Assembly: GCA_049793155.1 (NCBI GenBank)
Contig: JBARBN010000170.1
Span: forward strand, 1 to 37,722
From: JALNZF01 sp049793155
Lineage (GTDB): Bacteria > Nitrospirota > UBA9217
DNA length: 37,722 bases
Direction of reading: 5' to 3'
The notes beneath the pieces are model-generated. The model worked only from the letters and a program-made list of their open reading frames with translations, was not told the origin of the DNA and did not search any database. Both the position numbers and the translations under genes were made by a program. Shown here piece after piece: positions 1-8,151 of the stretch. How positions within the stretch are numbered: the stretch's first letter is position 1; every line of letters starts with the position of its first letter.

Positions 1-35
1 GATCGCGGGGCTTTTGATGCGGACCCGAGACCTCT

Positions 36-2450
36 TTATTCCCAACCCTCTGCAATGACCTTCTTCGACCTCTTATACGGGTATTTTTCCATCAGTTTGC
101 CGATCGGCAGTTTTTCGTCTCCCGCTCTCATGAAGTGGAGCAGTGCCACCGATGCCCAGTAATCATGGTAATACTCCGTCCCCTCAAGCTGGACAGGCAC
201 ACCTTTGTCATTCACGCGATGGCAGGCGGCGCAGGTAACCGGTCCCGCGTATTTCCCGTCGGGGCTGAATTGGAGCGCCTGCTGATGCGATGTGACGTCG
301 ACGCTCCCGTCCGGCCCTTCATCACGGACAGGGTACAACCCGTGGATCGATTCGTGGCAGGACTGGCAGGCGATGGAACCGTGGGCCTTCGAGTATCGAT
401 AGAGCGAATATTTATTCGGCTGGTCGATGGGGAAGTAGGTCCCGCCTTCGCTTTCGACAAATGGCGCAAGGTGGCAGTCGGCGCAGTGCGGCTCGCCTGC
501 AGCCAGCCACCAATCCTTGCCCGCCGAAGCTCCATCATAAGGCACGGGGTCACCCTCCTTCGCGTTCCAGGCGAGGAGCTTGAGCTTTCCGGCGTTGTCC
601 TTGGAAGCCTTTACGAGCGTAGCTCCCGTATGTTTTCCGTAATATGACAGCAACGGGTCTCCCTCGGCCCCGACAACGGGATCGGCGAAATAGGTCCTGA
701 ATTTTTTCCCATCGCCGTTCGCAACTGCCTTCATGATCGTCGCAAGCGGTTTGTCCCGCAAGGTCCTGCCTTCCTGGGTTGCGGCATTCGTGAGATCATC
801 GTAGTTATACAGCTCGTGAGCAAGCTGGTTATGGCAATTGGAGCAGTAGAGGCCCCTCATTTCCTTGATCGGCTTTCCCGTCTCGTCCTTCATGCTCACT
901 TCCTTGAGATACCACGTCCCGATCTTGTTCAGGAAGAAGGGAGGCTTGACCGCGGGGTTCGTGTGCGCGTCCCTCCTCAGGTAGCATCCTCCTCCGGCAA
1001 CGCGCAGATCCGAGTTCGTGAAACGCGGATTTCCTTCCTTGTCCAGGATCCAGTAGGGATTCGTTTCATCGTTCATCTTTTCCTGCTGCCAGTGAGTGGG
1101 ATGACAGGCCTGGCAGCTTTGAGTCCTTCCCGCCTTGTCCGGCATGGGGACGAACGACGCATGGGCCGCGTGAATCGCCTCGGTGAGGGGCTTGGCCTTC
1201 ACTGCTTTGTATCCGGTAGCAGTGGGCCGCGGCGACTGCAGGTTGCCCGAGACATTGTCTCCGTGGCAGTCAGCGCAGTTCACCGGCCCCACTGAGCCGA
1301 GCCGGTTGAAGGCCACGTCCGGATTATAATCCTTGAGGAAAGCCGTTCCATTGAACTTGTCGTGCAGTTCAAGGACGTTTATGGACGATTCTGACAGCCG
1401 GGCCATGAACTCCGACATGTCGGGATAGTTCTTTTTCCAGTAGGCGTACTCCTTGTCGAACAGGGTCAGACCATCCTTCCGTGACATCCGGGCGGCCTTT
1501 CCCTCACGCGAGTGACAGTCGTAACAGTTCGGAAGGTCCACGGGATTCGTGCCGAAAAATTCGACCGGCTTTCCATTCGCCATGACCGGCTTGCCGTTCT
1601 TATCGTCGAGCCTGACCAGGGAGTATTGAAAGGGCTGAAAGTCTTTTTGCGAGATCGTGCGCATGGTCCCTTTTCTCCTGCTGTCGTTGAATGCCGTAAG
1701 GGGGAGACCCAGCGCATCCCAAAGATAGGACGCCGTGAGCGTAAGCTGTATGTTCCTGACCTCGGGGATCAGGGAATCGGTAAAGACCTTGTTCCCGCCC
1801 GTGCTTCCTGCATAGGCCAGAGAGCCGCCGGCAAGACTCTTACCGGTAGGGCCCGCATCCATCGGGACCTGGATCTGTTTTCCCACGAAGAGCCGTTTTG
1901 CATCCGACCAGTCGGGAGGGACCGTCCCTTCGAGGTCTTTGTATATGAAGAGGTGCGTCCACACGTAGTTCGCCATGGAATCACCGGGACCGTTCATTCT
2001 GCCGTTCCCGTACACGTCCTTCGGTACCTGCCAGTACTTCATCTTGTTGCCTTCGCTGTAACTGTTGTCCCTGACCGAGTACGTGAGCGATAAGCCGTCG
2101 TCCGGCGACAAAAGATGAGGAAGTTCCCCTTTCATCCCGGTCCTGACGGCCTGGGCCTGGATGCTGTTGTAGGGCGGGATGACGCAGCAATAGGAAATGT
2201 CAAAGCCCACGCAGTGCATGCCAAGTTCATAGTTGATGAATATGGCGTAGGGATCTCGCGGGTCATAGAGCGTCACGGACTTTCCCGAGCTGTCCTTGAC
2301 CCGGACCTGATTCAAGGCTGAAAGCTGGAACCGCGGCGTTCCATCGCCGGCGCCGCCCTGTTGCGAGCCGGCAAAAGGAGGATAACTGATGATGAACGCG
2401 GCTGACAACAAAAACAGAGCTACAGTACTGAAAATATTTTTTCTTTTCAT
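36..2450 (-). CDS. Secreted seven-haem cytochrome c with an N-terminal GMHC domain
   Basis: This is an exported multihaem cytochrome c of 804 residues. Residues 1-29 form a signal peptide (basic start, hydrophobic core to about residue 22). Seven CxxCH haem sites lie at residues 309, 392, 446, 536, 656, 695 and 740. The first 300 residues have no haem motif but contain GMHC at 77-80 and a Cys pair at 88-89. C489 with H496 in a CYLRRDAH stretch looks like a lost or atypical haem site. Such proteins usually carry electrons in the periplasm or at the cell surface; the donor and acceptor cannot be read from sequence. The gene stands alone behind a 358-bp intergenic region. The ATG has an upstream GAGGGGG-type ribosome site. 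The family call is firm; the physiological role is unknown. Confidence 0.9.
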   Translation of the reverse strand: MKRKNIFSTVALFLLSAAFIISYPPFAGSQQGGAGDGTPRFQLSALNQVRVKDSSGKSVTLYDPRDPYAIFINYELGMHCVGFDISYCCVIPPYNSIQAQAVRTGMKGELPHLLSPDDGLSLTYSVRDNSYSEGNKMKYWQVPKDVYGNGRMNGPGDSMANYVWTHLFIYKDLEGTVPPDWSDAKRLFVGKQIQVPMDAGPTGKSLAGGSLAYAGSTGGNKVFTDSLIPEVRNIQLTLTASYLWDALGLPLTAFNDSRRKGTMRTISQKDFQPFQYSLVRLDDKNGKPVMANGKPVEFFGTNPVDLPNCYDCHSREGKAARMSRKDGLTLFDKEYAYWKKNYPDMSEFMARLSESSINVLELHDKFNGTAFLKDYNPDVAFNRLGSVGPVNCADCHGDNVSGNLQSPRPTATGYKAVKAKPLTEAIHAAHASFVPMPDKAGRTQSCQACHPTHWQQEKMNDETNPYWILDKEGNPRFTNSDLRVAGGGCYLRRDAHTNPAVKPPFFLNKIGTWYLKEVSMKDETGKPIKEMRGLYCSNCHNQLAHELYNYDDLTNAATQEGRTLRDKPLATIMKAVANGDGKKFRTYFADPVVGAEGDPLLSYYGKHTGATLVKASKDNAGKLKLLAWNAKEGDPVPYDGASAGKDWWLAAGEPHCADCHLAPFVESEGGTYFPIDQPNKYSLYRYSKAHGSIACQSCHESIHGLYPVRDEGPDGSVDVTSHQQALQFSPDGKYAGPVTCAACHRVNDKGVPVQLEGTEYYHDYWASVALLHFMRAGDEKLPIGKLMEKYPYKRSKKVIAEGWE

Positions 2451-2808
2451 GACAACACCCCCTCATCTTGGATGGTCTGCAAGTGCATTGATTTCGGTTA
2501 GACAGAGATCCGCTTCTGAAAAGAACTTATGAAAAATACCTGACAGAAACGCGTTATTTAATTATCCCAAACAATTATCGAGGATTAGATCATACACGGC
2601 GAGTTATAATACTATAGTATTTAGTTGATGAATTTGCCCCTTATTTGGATAAGGTCTTATTTTTACTATAGCAGATATGATAGGGAGTGGTTTGGCCGGA
2701 ATGTCACAAAGGCATGGTGTTTATATTTTTGAATAAAGCATGCACGAAGAACGAAAGCAACCTGCTTGCAGCCCGACAAGGCCGCGTTCAAATCCTTACT
2801 GATCACTG
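2451..2808. other. AT-rich intergenic region with a 14-bp palindrome
   Basis: I see no gene in these 358 bases. The region is much more AT-rich than its neighbours and lies upstream of the cytochrome gene, so it probably holds that gene's control region. A perfect palindrome, AATACTATAGTATT, occupies 2608-2621, and its TACTATAG core recurs at 2664-2671. I could not find a -35/-10 pair with good spacing or a sigma-54 TGGC-N7-TTGC match. Whether the palindrome is an operator is inference. Confidence 0.5.
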
Positions 2809-3249
2809 CTATGGCTTCGGGTATTGGGCGAATTCCAGAATAATTCCATCAGGGCCGTAAAAATATACCAGCTTCTTGCCGGTTTTTTCCCAAACCTGGA
2901 TGCTGCTTTGGAATTCGACTCCTTCGGCCTTGAGACGATTGACCTCCTCTTCAATATCGTCCACGGCGAAGGCCATATGACGAAACCCGAGCTGATTCGG
3001 TTTGCTCAACGCAGGGTCCCTTCCCCCGACCGGCGAGTAGTACTGTATCAATTCTACCTTCGTCGCGGAACCGGGCAAATACAAGCCGACGAATTCAGCA
3101 TCGAAATCGGGAAGGCCTGTGACAATGGTGAACCGCTCACCTGAAATACGTGAGGATATCTCTTCTTTGAAACCGAGTTTCAGGAAAAAATCTTTTGCCT
3201 TCTGAAGGTCGCTCACGACGACGTTGATATGGTCCAGTTTTTTTATCAT
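2809..3249 (-). CDS. VOC (glyoxalase/bleomycin-resistance) superfamily protein
   Basis: A small cytosolic protein of 146 residues with two beta-alpha-beta-beta-beta modules of the vicinal-oxygen-chelate fold. The usual metal ligands are visible as H8 (LDHINVVV), E66 (KVELIQ), H91 (FRHMAF) and E139 (ILEFAQ), so it probably binds a divalent metal. Members include glyoxalase I, methylmalonyl-CoA epimerase and dioxygenases; nothing here fixes the substrate. I chose the ATG at 3249 over an in-frame TTG two codons upstream because AAGGA lies 7 bases before it. It is the last gene of the run that starts at accD, about 48 bp after the ATPase gene. Confidence 0.85.
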   Translation of the reverse strand: MIKKLDHINVVVSDLQKAKDFFLKLGFKEEISSRISGERFTIVTGLPDFDAEFVGLYLPGSATKVELIQYYSPVGGRDPALSKPNQLGFRHMAFAVDDIEEEVNRLKAEGVEFQSSIQVWEKTGKKLVYFYGPDGIILEFAQYPKP

Positions 3250-3297
3250 GTTCAATTCCTTAATTCGGCATTTTAACGGGCCGGTCGATTGATCCCC

Positions 3298-4044
3298 TCA
3301 TGTATCGCGAAGCGGATCCCTGCTCTTCCCGTCGAGAAAGCCTTTGTACAGCTTATAATGCGCGGTCTCTTCATAGTGCGTCTTGTTTATCCGAACATCG
3401 TCAAAACTGTAAATGACGGCCCCGGGGCACGACAAAAGGATCGGAGAATGGGTAGCCAGGATAAATTGAGCCTGACCGGTCCTGCTCAACGTGTCCAGCA
3501 GCTGAAGCAGCTCCAGCTGGCTGCGAGGCGAAAGCGCTGTTTCGGGTTCATCGACCAGATAAAGGCCTTTGCGCTGATACCGGCTCTTAAAAAACGAGAG
3601 GACCGACTGGCCATGCGACTGGGCCATCAATGACTTGCCTCCGAAATATTCAAGCTGCCCGGGATCGTTTGCGGCCCACTCATCGAGCAGCTGAGCAAAA
3701 TGGTGAAAGATGTCGGAACCGAAGAACGAACCTGGAACAGATCCCTCCGTCCATTCGATCGACAGACAGTGATGCAATGCATCTTCATAGGGATTGAATT
3801 GATAGCGTTTCCTGTCCTGGTCGCGCCAGATGTAAATACCGCACGCCTGCGATATCGCTTCCAGGAGGGTTGATTTCCCCGTACCGTTCTCACCGACGAA
3901 CAGGGTGACCGGCGTGCTGAATGAGATGGTTTGAGCAAGGCGAAAAATGGGGAGGTTAAAGGGGTATCGATCCCCGTCAGGATATCTTTCCGGATGAAGT
4001 GTTACGCTTTTTAGATGCAATGAGCACATTCCTTTTTTTAACAT
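3298..4044 (-). CDS. ABC-type AAA ATPase (COG3910-like), cytosolic
   Basis: A 248-residue stand-alone ATPase. It has Walker A (GENGTGKST, residues 51-59), an ABC-like signature (SHGQS, 143-147), Walker B (LYLVDEPE, 161-168) and a switch histidine in ATHSP (H199). There are no membrane segments. This pattern matches the predicted-ATPase family often labelled COG3910, whose function is unknown; relatives occur in defence and repair contexts, but no partner nuclease is present here. Its ATG overlaps the TGA of the upstream polyferredoxin gene in an ATGA arrangement and has no clear ribosome site of its own, which points to translational coupling. Confidence 0.85.
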   Translation of the reverse strand: MLKKGMCSLHLKSVTLHPERYPDGDRYPFNLPIFRLAQTISFSTPVTLFVGENGTGKSTLLEAISQACGIYIWRDQDRKRYQFNPYEDALHHCLSIEWTEGSVPGSFFGSDIFHHFAQLLDEWAANDPGQLEYFGGKSLMAQSHGQSVLSFFKSRYQRKGLYLVDEPETALSPRSQLELLQLLDTLSRTGQAQFILATHSPILLSCPGAVIYSFDDVRINKTHYEETAHYKLYKGFLDGKSRDPLRDT

Positions 4045-5603
4045 CAGGTCAACAGCAGCTGATTATCCTTCGACCTGCTCTCCCCCACGCTCGAGACAGT
4101 GATCGCAGGCCTGCCAAGAACCGGGCACTTGGCCTCGCAGATGCCGCAGCCGATGCAGAGTTCGAGGTCCACGCGGGGCTGCTGCAGGGTCAGGACCCTT
4201 CCCTTACGGTCGCGCACCTGCACCTTCTCGAACCAGATGGCCTTCTTTGGCGTCGGGCAGACCTCTTCGCACATGATGCACGGCGTGGCATGCGCCCAGG
4301 GCAGACAACGGCCTTTGTCGATCATCGCGAGACCGAGCTTGACCTTGGATTTCTCGTCCAGCGTGAGCTTTTTGATCGCGCCGGTCGGGCAGACCTGTCC
4401 GCAGAGCGTGCAGCGGTATTCGCAATACCCGATGCGCGGCACAAGCATGGGAGACCAGATGCCTTCCACGCCCGCTTCCAGGAGCGTGGGTTGAAGACCG
4501 TTCGTGGTGCAGACCTTCATGCACTCACCGCATTTCACGCACCGCTTAAGGAACTCTTTTTCCTCGAGCGATCCCGGCGGACGAATGAGCCCGGGGTTCC
4601 TGGAATTCGCCTTGGTAAGCGGCGTGATGCGCAGGAACGGAACAACCGCGATCCCGCTGAGCGCCGAGGTAAGGATCCTTCTCCTTCCGAGGTCCATGGC
4701 CGCTGTCGGCTTCTTCCTGCTGAAACCGAAACTGACCGCGTTCTGCGGGCAGACATCATCGCAGTTCCAGCAATAAAGACATTCGGTGTCTTTCCATTTT
4801 TCTTTTTCATCAGGCGAAGCGTTCCCCTGGCAGACCGTGCCGCAGGCCCCGCACTCCGTGCAATCCTCGCTCACGGAGCGTTTGAGCAGCGAGAACCTCG
4901 ACAAAAGACCGAGGAGCGCGCCGAGCGGACACAGGTATTTGCACCAGAACCTTTTCTCGATCAGGTTCAGGCCGAGAACGACGAAGAAGATCGTGCCGAT
5001 GAGAACGTTCTGATCGTAGAAGGACTGCTCAAAGGAAAGCACGGTCTTCTTCAGGAAGGTGAAGACCGGTTCGGAGAGGGCCGCGGCACCGAGTGGATTT
5101 GACGCATAGATCGTGTCGAAGGCCGCGCGTATCCCGTAATTGAAGGTCGGGTAGACGCCAATGGAGAACGAACGAATAAGGAGAGACAACGGGTCCATGA
5201 TCCCGACCGGCTGGAGCGTGAAGATCGCCGATGCGATCATGCCGGTCAGAATATAATATTTGATCCGGTACCAGCCCCTGCCCCGGTGAGCAGCCGCCTT
5301 TTTTCTGATCGAACCAACCATATTGTTCAGCGTGCCGAGCGGACATGCCCACCCGCAGAAGACCCTGCCGAACAGGACCGTGATGAGAATGGTGATGATC
5401 GAGAGAAAGAACGCCTTTGCAGCGGCATGGGCAGACAGAAGTGTTGATATGAGAATGAGCGGATCGAAGTCAAGAAAGAGCCGCACGGGATAGCCAAGCT
5501 CGTCGTTCCCCTTGGATTCAGTCTGGATGAACAGAAAGAGAAAGAGGAGGAGGAAGAGACCTTGGGTGATTCTTCGGATATTTTGGGTCGTCATGAACCG
5601 CAT
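4044..5603 (-). CDS. NapH/NapG-like fused membrane polyferredoxin
   Basis: A 519-residue iron-sulphur membrane protein. The N-terminal half (1-295) is NapH-like: hydrophobic segments near 12-27, 46-80, 117-135 and 196-215, the CGWACP (83) and CKYLCP (221) motifs, and two cysteine clusters at 248-258 and 275-285. The C-terminal half is NapG/MauM-like, with cysteine clusters at 355-365, 394-405, 433-449 and 483-493. Between them a GRRRILTSALSG segment followed by a hydrophobic run (306-325) resembles a Tat signal that has become an internal membrane segment. NapH and NapG pass quinol electrons to periplasmic reductases; the acceptor here is unknown. The DUF362 gene ends 5 bp upstream, suggesting joint function. 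Two in-frame ATGs exist (5603, 5594); I kept the first. Confidence 0.87.
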   Translation of the reverse strand: MRFMTTQNIRRITQGLFLLLFLFLFIQTESKGNDELGYPVRLFLDFDPLILISTLLSAHAAAKAFFLSIITILITVLFGRVFCGWACPLGTLNNMVGSIRKKAAAHRGRGWYRIKYYILTGMIASAIFTLQPVGIMDPLSLLIRSFSIGVYPTFNYGIRAAFDTIYASNPLGAAALSEPVFTFLKKTVLSFEQSFYDQNVLIGTIFFVVLGLNLIEKRFWCKYLCPLGALLGLLSRFSLLKRSVSEDCTECGACGTVCQGNASPDEKEKWKDTECLYCWNCDDVCPQNAVSFGFSRKKPTAAMDLGRRRILTSALSGIAVVPFLRITPLTKANSRNPGLIRPPGSLEEKEFLKRCVKCGECMKVCTTNGLQPTLLEAGVEGIWSPMLVPRIGYCEYRCTLCGQVCPTGAIKKLTLDEKSKVKLGLAMIDKGRCLPWAHATPCIMCEEVCPTPKKAIWFEKVQVRDRKGRVLTLQQPRVDLELCIGCGICEAKCPVLGRPAITVSSVGESRSKDNQLLLT

Positions 5604-5608
5604 AGGCT

Positions 5609-6511
5609 CTACACCTGTATCTTCTTGATCTTCAACTTATTCAGATCCATCTGCCCGAGCCCAAGCTTGTGGCCGATCGTCACATATCCGAGATCGCTCC
5701 CCTTCATGCCGAACAGCGTGGCGCCGTACGAATCGATCGCGACCGGGTCAACACCCACGATGATCGTATCGAGCTTCTTCACATCGGCAAGGCTGCCGCC
5801 CTGGGGGCCGTTGGCCGTCAGGATGCGCACCGCATCCAGGATCGTAAGCGTGGGCTTGATCTTCATGGAAAGGTCGACCAGGCTTTCGTCCAGTTTCTGG
5901 TGGATCTGTCGCCGTGAGCCCCCCATAACACCCATCCAGTTCTTCATGGACAATGTGAGCTTCGCAAGGCTGTGGTGCTTCGCGATCGGAATGTTGATCA
6001 CCTTGTCCGCCTCAAAGACGTCGGTGTAGAGCGGCCAGGACTTGAGCGCACCTCCCCTGATATCCATGTCCTTGAACTTCCGTTCGTCCATATAATCCAC
6101 ATCGGCTCCCACGGCTTTTGCCGCGGACACGATCCCGCTCTGGACGTAGCACCGCCGGGGATCGTTCACCGGCCGGTCGAAGACCTTCACTTTTTTGGCC
6201 CCCGCCTCGAAGCAGAGCTTTACCACGGCCGCGACCACCTCGGGGTTCGTATTCCCGGCCTGCTCGGGCGTCCGGTCCCACCCGATGTTCGGCTTTATGA
6301 CCACGATATCGCCCCGGGAGATGAACTTTCTGATCCCGCCCATGGCGTCAAGTGCCGCCATCACGATCTTCTCGGGTGACGCGCCGTGCGCCACGACAAG
6401 GTCCGGCCCTGCCGTTTTCTCAGCTGCCTCGGCAAGGGCGTTTAAACCATTGGGGAGAGAGAATCCCGCACCAGTCAACGCCGCAAGTTTGATAAATGTC
6501 CTTCTGTCCAC
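5609..6511 (-). CDS. DUF362-domain protein with Tat-type signal
   Basis: A 300-residue DUF362 protein. It begins DRRTFIKLAALTGAG, a twin-arginine pattern followed by a hydrophobic stretch, so it is probably exported folded or membrane-tethered. The rest contains the conserved DUF362 segments VVIKPNIGWDR, HHSLAKLTLSMKNWMGVM and VGVDPVAIDSYGA. DUF362 has no established reaction and is often found with 4Fe-4S ferredoxin domains. Here no cysteine cluster is present in the protein, but the polyferredoxin gene follows 5 bp downstream, so the two halves of that pairing may be on separate chains. The start is a GTG preceded by AGGTGA. Confidence 0.87.
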   Translation of the reverse strand: MDRRTFIKLAALTGAGFSLPNGLNALAEAAEKTAGPDLVVAHGASPEKIVMAALDAMGGIRKFISRGDIVVIKPNIGWDRTPEQAGNTNPEVVAAVVKLCFEAGAKKVKVFDRPVNDPRRCYVQSGIVSAAKAVGADVDYMDERKFKDMDIRGGALKSWPLYTDVFEADKVINIPIAKHHSLAKLTLSMKNWMGVMGGSRRQIHQKLDESLVDLSMKIKPTLTILDAVRILTANGPQGGSLADVKKLDTIIVGVDPVAIDSYGATLFGMKGSDLGYVTIGHKLGLGQMDLNKLKIKKIQV

Positions 6512-6514
6512 AGG

Positions 6515-7885
6515 TCACCTCACCTTTCCCCTCGCAAGTGATGCGAAAATACCGCCGAAACAGAGCGCTGAAAAGATCATGAAAGAGGTTTTCATGCTCA
6601 AAAGAAATTGCGGATAGTGCTCCGGCGTGATGCGCGCACCCCCGATGGACAGAGAGAATACGACCATGGCAATGCCCATGCTCAGCATCTGTCCGATCAG
6701 GCGCATGGTGCCGAGCGTGGATGAGCCCACGCCGTAGAACCTTTTCTCAATGGAACTCATCACCGCGTTCGTGTTCGGAGACGAGAACAGGGCGAATCCG
6801 AAGCCCAGCAGCATCAATCCCGCTATGATGAAGCCGAGGTGAGTGTCACGGTCAATGAACGTGAACAGGAACAATCCTGCAACCGTAAAACCCATGCCGA
6901 GGGAGGCCACGACCCTTGGCTCTATTTTATCAGAAAGTCTGCCGGCAAAGGGAGAAAATATCGCCATCACCACGGGCTGGGAGATTAGGATCATGCCGGC
7001 GTGCTGGGGCGTATAACCCTTGAGGTACTGGAGATAGAGGCTCAGGAGGAACGTGACGGCAAACGTGGCGCTGTAATTGATCAGCGCCGCCAGATTGGAA
7101 AAAGCAAAGACCGGGTTATGGAAGAAGAGGTCCATGTTCAGGAGGGGGCTAGACGCCCTTCTGTCCCATGCAACGAAGAGAAGGCACCCGGCCACACCGG
7201 CAAGAATGAACCATATGCCGGAATTTGACGGCAGGCGCGAGAGCCCGTACATGAACGCGACAAGGGTAAAGGCATAGAAGAGAGAGCCGATGGCATCGAA
7301 CCGCTCTCCCCGGGCATCAGCCCACTCCCTGTTCAGCTTAGCGACGACCAGATAGATCACGAACAATCCGAGCGGCACATTTACCAGGAAGATGCTCCGC
7401 CATCCGAACCGGTAGGTCAGAAATCCGCCGATGACGGGTCCGAGTGACAGTCCGAGGTAGACGGCCGCCACATTGATGCCGAGCACGCGCCCGCGCTCGG
7501 ACGCGGGAAACACGGAGGTCAGGATCGCCATGCCGGTCCCGAAGATCATCGCGCTCCCGAACCCCTGCAGGACGCGGAGCGAGATAAGCACCGCGGCCGA
7601 CGGGGAAAAAGCAAGAGCGAGCGATGACAGCGTAAATATCCACATGCCGTACGCGAAAACCCTCTTCCGTCCGTGGATGTCCGCCAGCCTCCCGAAGGGG
7701 ACCAGGAACATGGCCGCGGACAGGATGTACGACGCGGGAACCCAGCTCATGAGCACGGCGCTCATCTGGAATTCCTGTCCGATCGCCGGGAGCGCGATAT
7801 TGATGGACGAGACCATGAAGGGCGTGAGGAAAGAGGCGAATGTTGCAATAAGCAGTGCGGGGCGTTTTATGGAATTGTCGATCAT
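6515..7885 (-). CDS. MFS drug-type exporter, DHA2 (14-TM, EmrB/QacA) family
   Basis: A 456-residue inner-membrane transporter with about 14 hydrophobic segments. The major-facilitator motif A appears in the loop between segments 2 and 3 (FGRLADIHGRKRVF, near residue 64), and the motif C region of antiporters (VYLGLSLGPVIGGFLTYRFG) near residue 143. This is the DHA2 pattern of proton-driven efflux pumps. The substrate is not predictable, and no EmrA-like adaptor or regulator is adjacent. It ends 3 bp before the DUF362 gene and follows the DUF2905 gene by 36 bp, so it is probably co-transcribed with both. Confidence 0.9.
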   Translation of the reverse strand: MIDNSIKRPALLIATFASFLTPFMVSSINIALPAIGQEFQMSAVLMSWVPASYILSAAMFLVPFGRLADIHGRKRVFAYGMWIFTLSSLALAFSPSAAVLISLRVLQGFGSAMIFGTGMAILTSVFPASERGRVLGINVAAVYLGLSLGPVIGGFLTYRFGWRSIFLVNVPLGLFVIYLVVAKLNREWADARGERFDAIGSLFYAFTLVAFMYGLSRLPSNSGIWFILAGVAGCLLFVAWDRRASSPLLNMDLFFHNPVFAFSNLAALINYSATFAVTFLLSLYLQYLKGYTPQHAGMILISQPVVMAIFSPFAGRLSDKIEPRVVASLGMGFTVAGLFLFTFIDRDTHLGFIIAGLMLLGFGFALFSSPNTNAVMSSIEKRFYGVGSSTLGTMRLIGQMLSMGIAMVVFSLSIGGARITPEHYPQFLLSMKTSFMIFSALCFGGIFASLARGKVR

Positions 7886-7921
7886 ATCCTGCGATGTCGT
7901 GCATTCATATCAGTGAACGCG

Positions 7922-8140
7922 CTACCTGAACTTATTGATGATGTACAGGATCAGACTGATGACGATGCTGATGACGATGCTCGTGGCCAGCGGGAAGTAA
8001 AGAGTATAATTTTCTTTTTTGATCAGGATGTCGCCGGGAAGCTTTCCCACAAAGGGCAGCCGAGGGAAGACCAGGATCACAAGGCCTGCCGCGATCAGGA
8101 CCGCGCCGATGATGATCATGACCTTGGCAATCTCTCCCAT
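7922..8140 (-). CDS. DUF2905 small membrane protein
   Basis: A 72-residue protein with two hydrophobic segments (about 7-24 and 47-68) joined by a short loop containing FPRLPFVGKLPGDI and IKKENYTLYFPL, the conserved core of DUF2905. The function is unknown. It sits 11 bp after accD and 36 bp before the MFS gene, so it is part of the same transcript. Confidence 0.88.
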   Translation of the reverse strand: MGEIAKVMIIIGAVLIAAGLVILVFPRLPFVGKLPGDILIKKENYTLYFPLATSIVISIVISLILYIINKFR

Positions 8141-8151
8141 GGCAGCGCCCC

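Noticed and set aside
135..1295. Long plus-strand open frames opposite the cytochrome gene
   Set aside because: They lie antisense to a gene with seven haem motifs and a signal peptide, have no recognisable domains, and are explained by the codon composition of the real gene.
2770..2808. A GTTCAAATCC stretch that looks like a tRNA T-loop
   Set aside because: The flanking bases do not pair as a T-stem, and no acceptor or anticodon arms can be drawn around it.
3999..5102. A 367-codon plus-strand open frame opposite the polyferredoxin gene
   Set aside because: The minus-strand product has a full set of iron-sulphur motifs. The antisense frame is arginine-rich and low in complexity, with no family resemblance.
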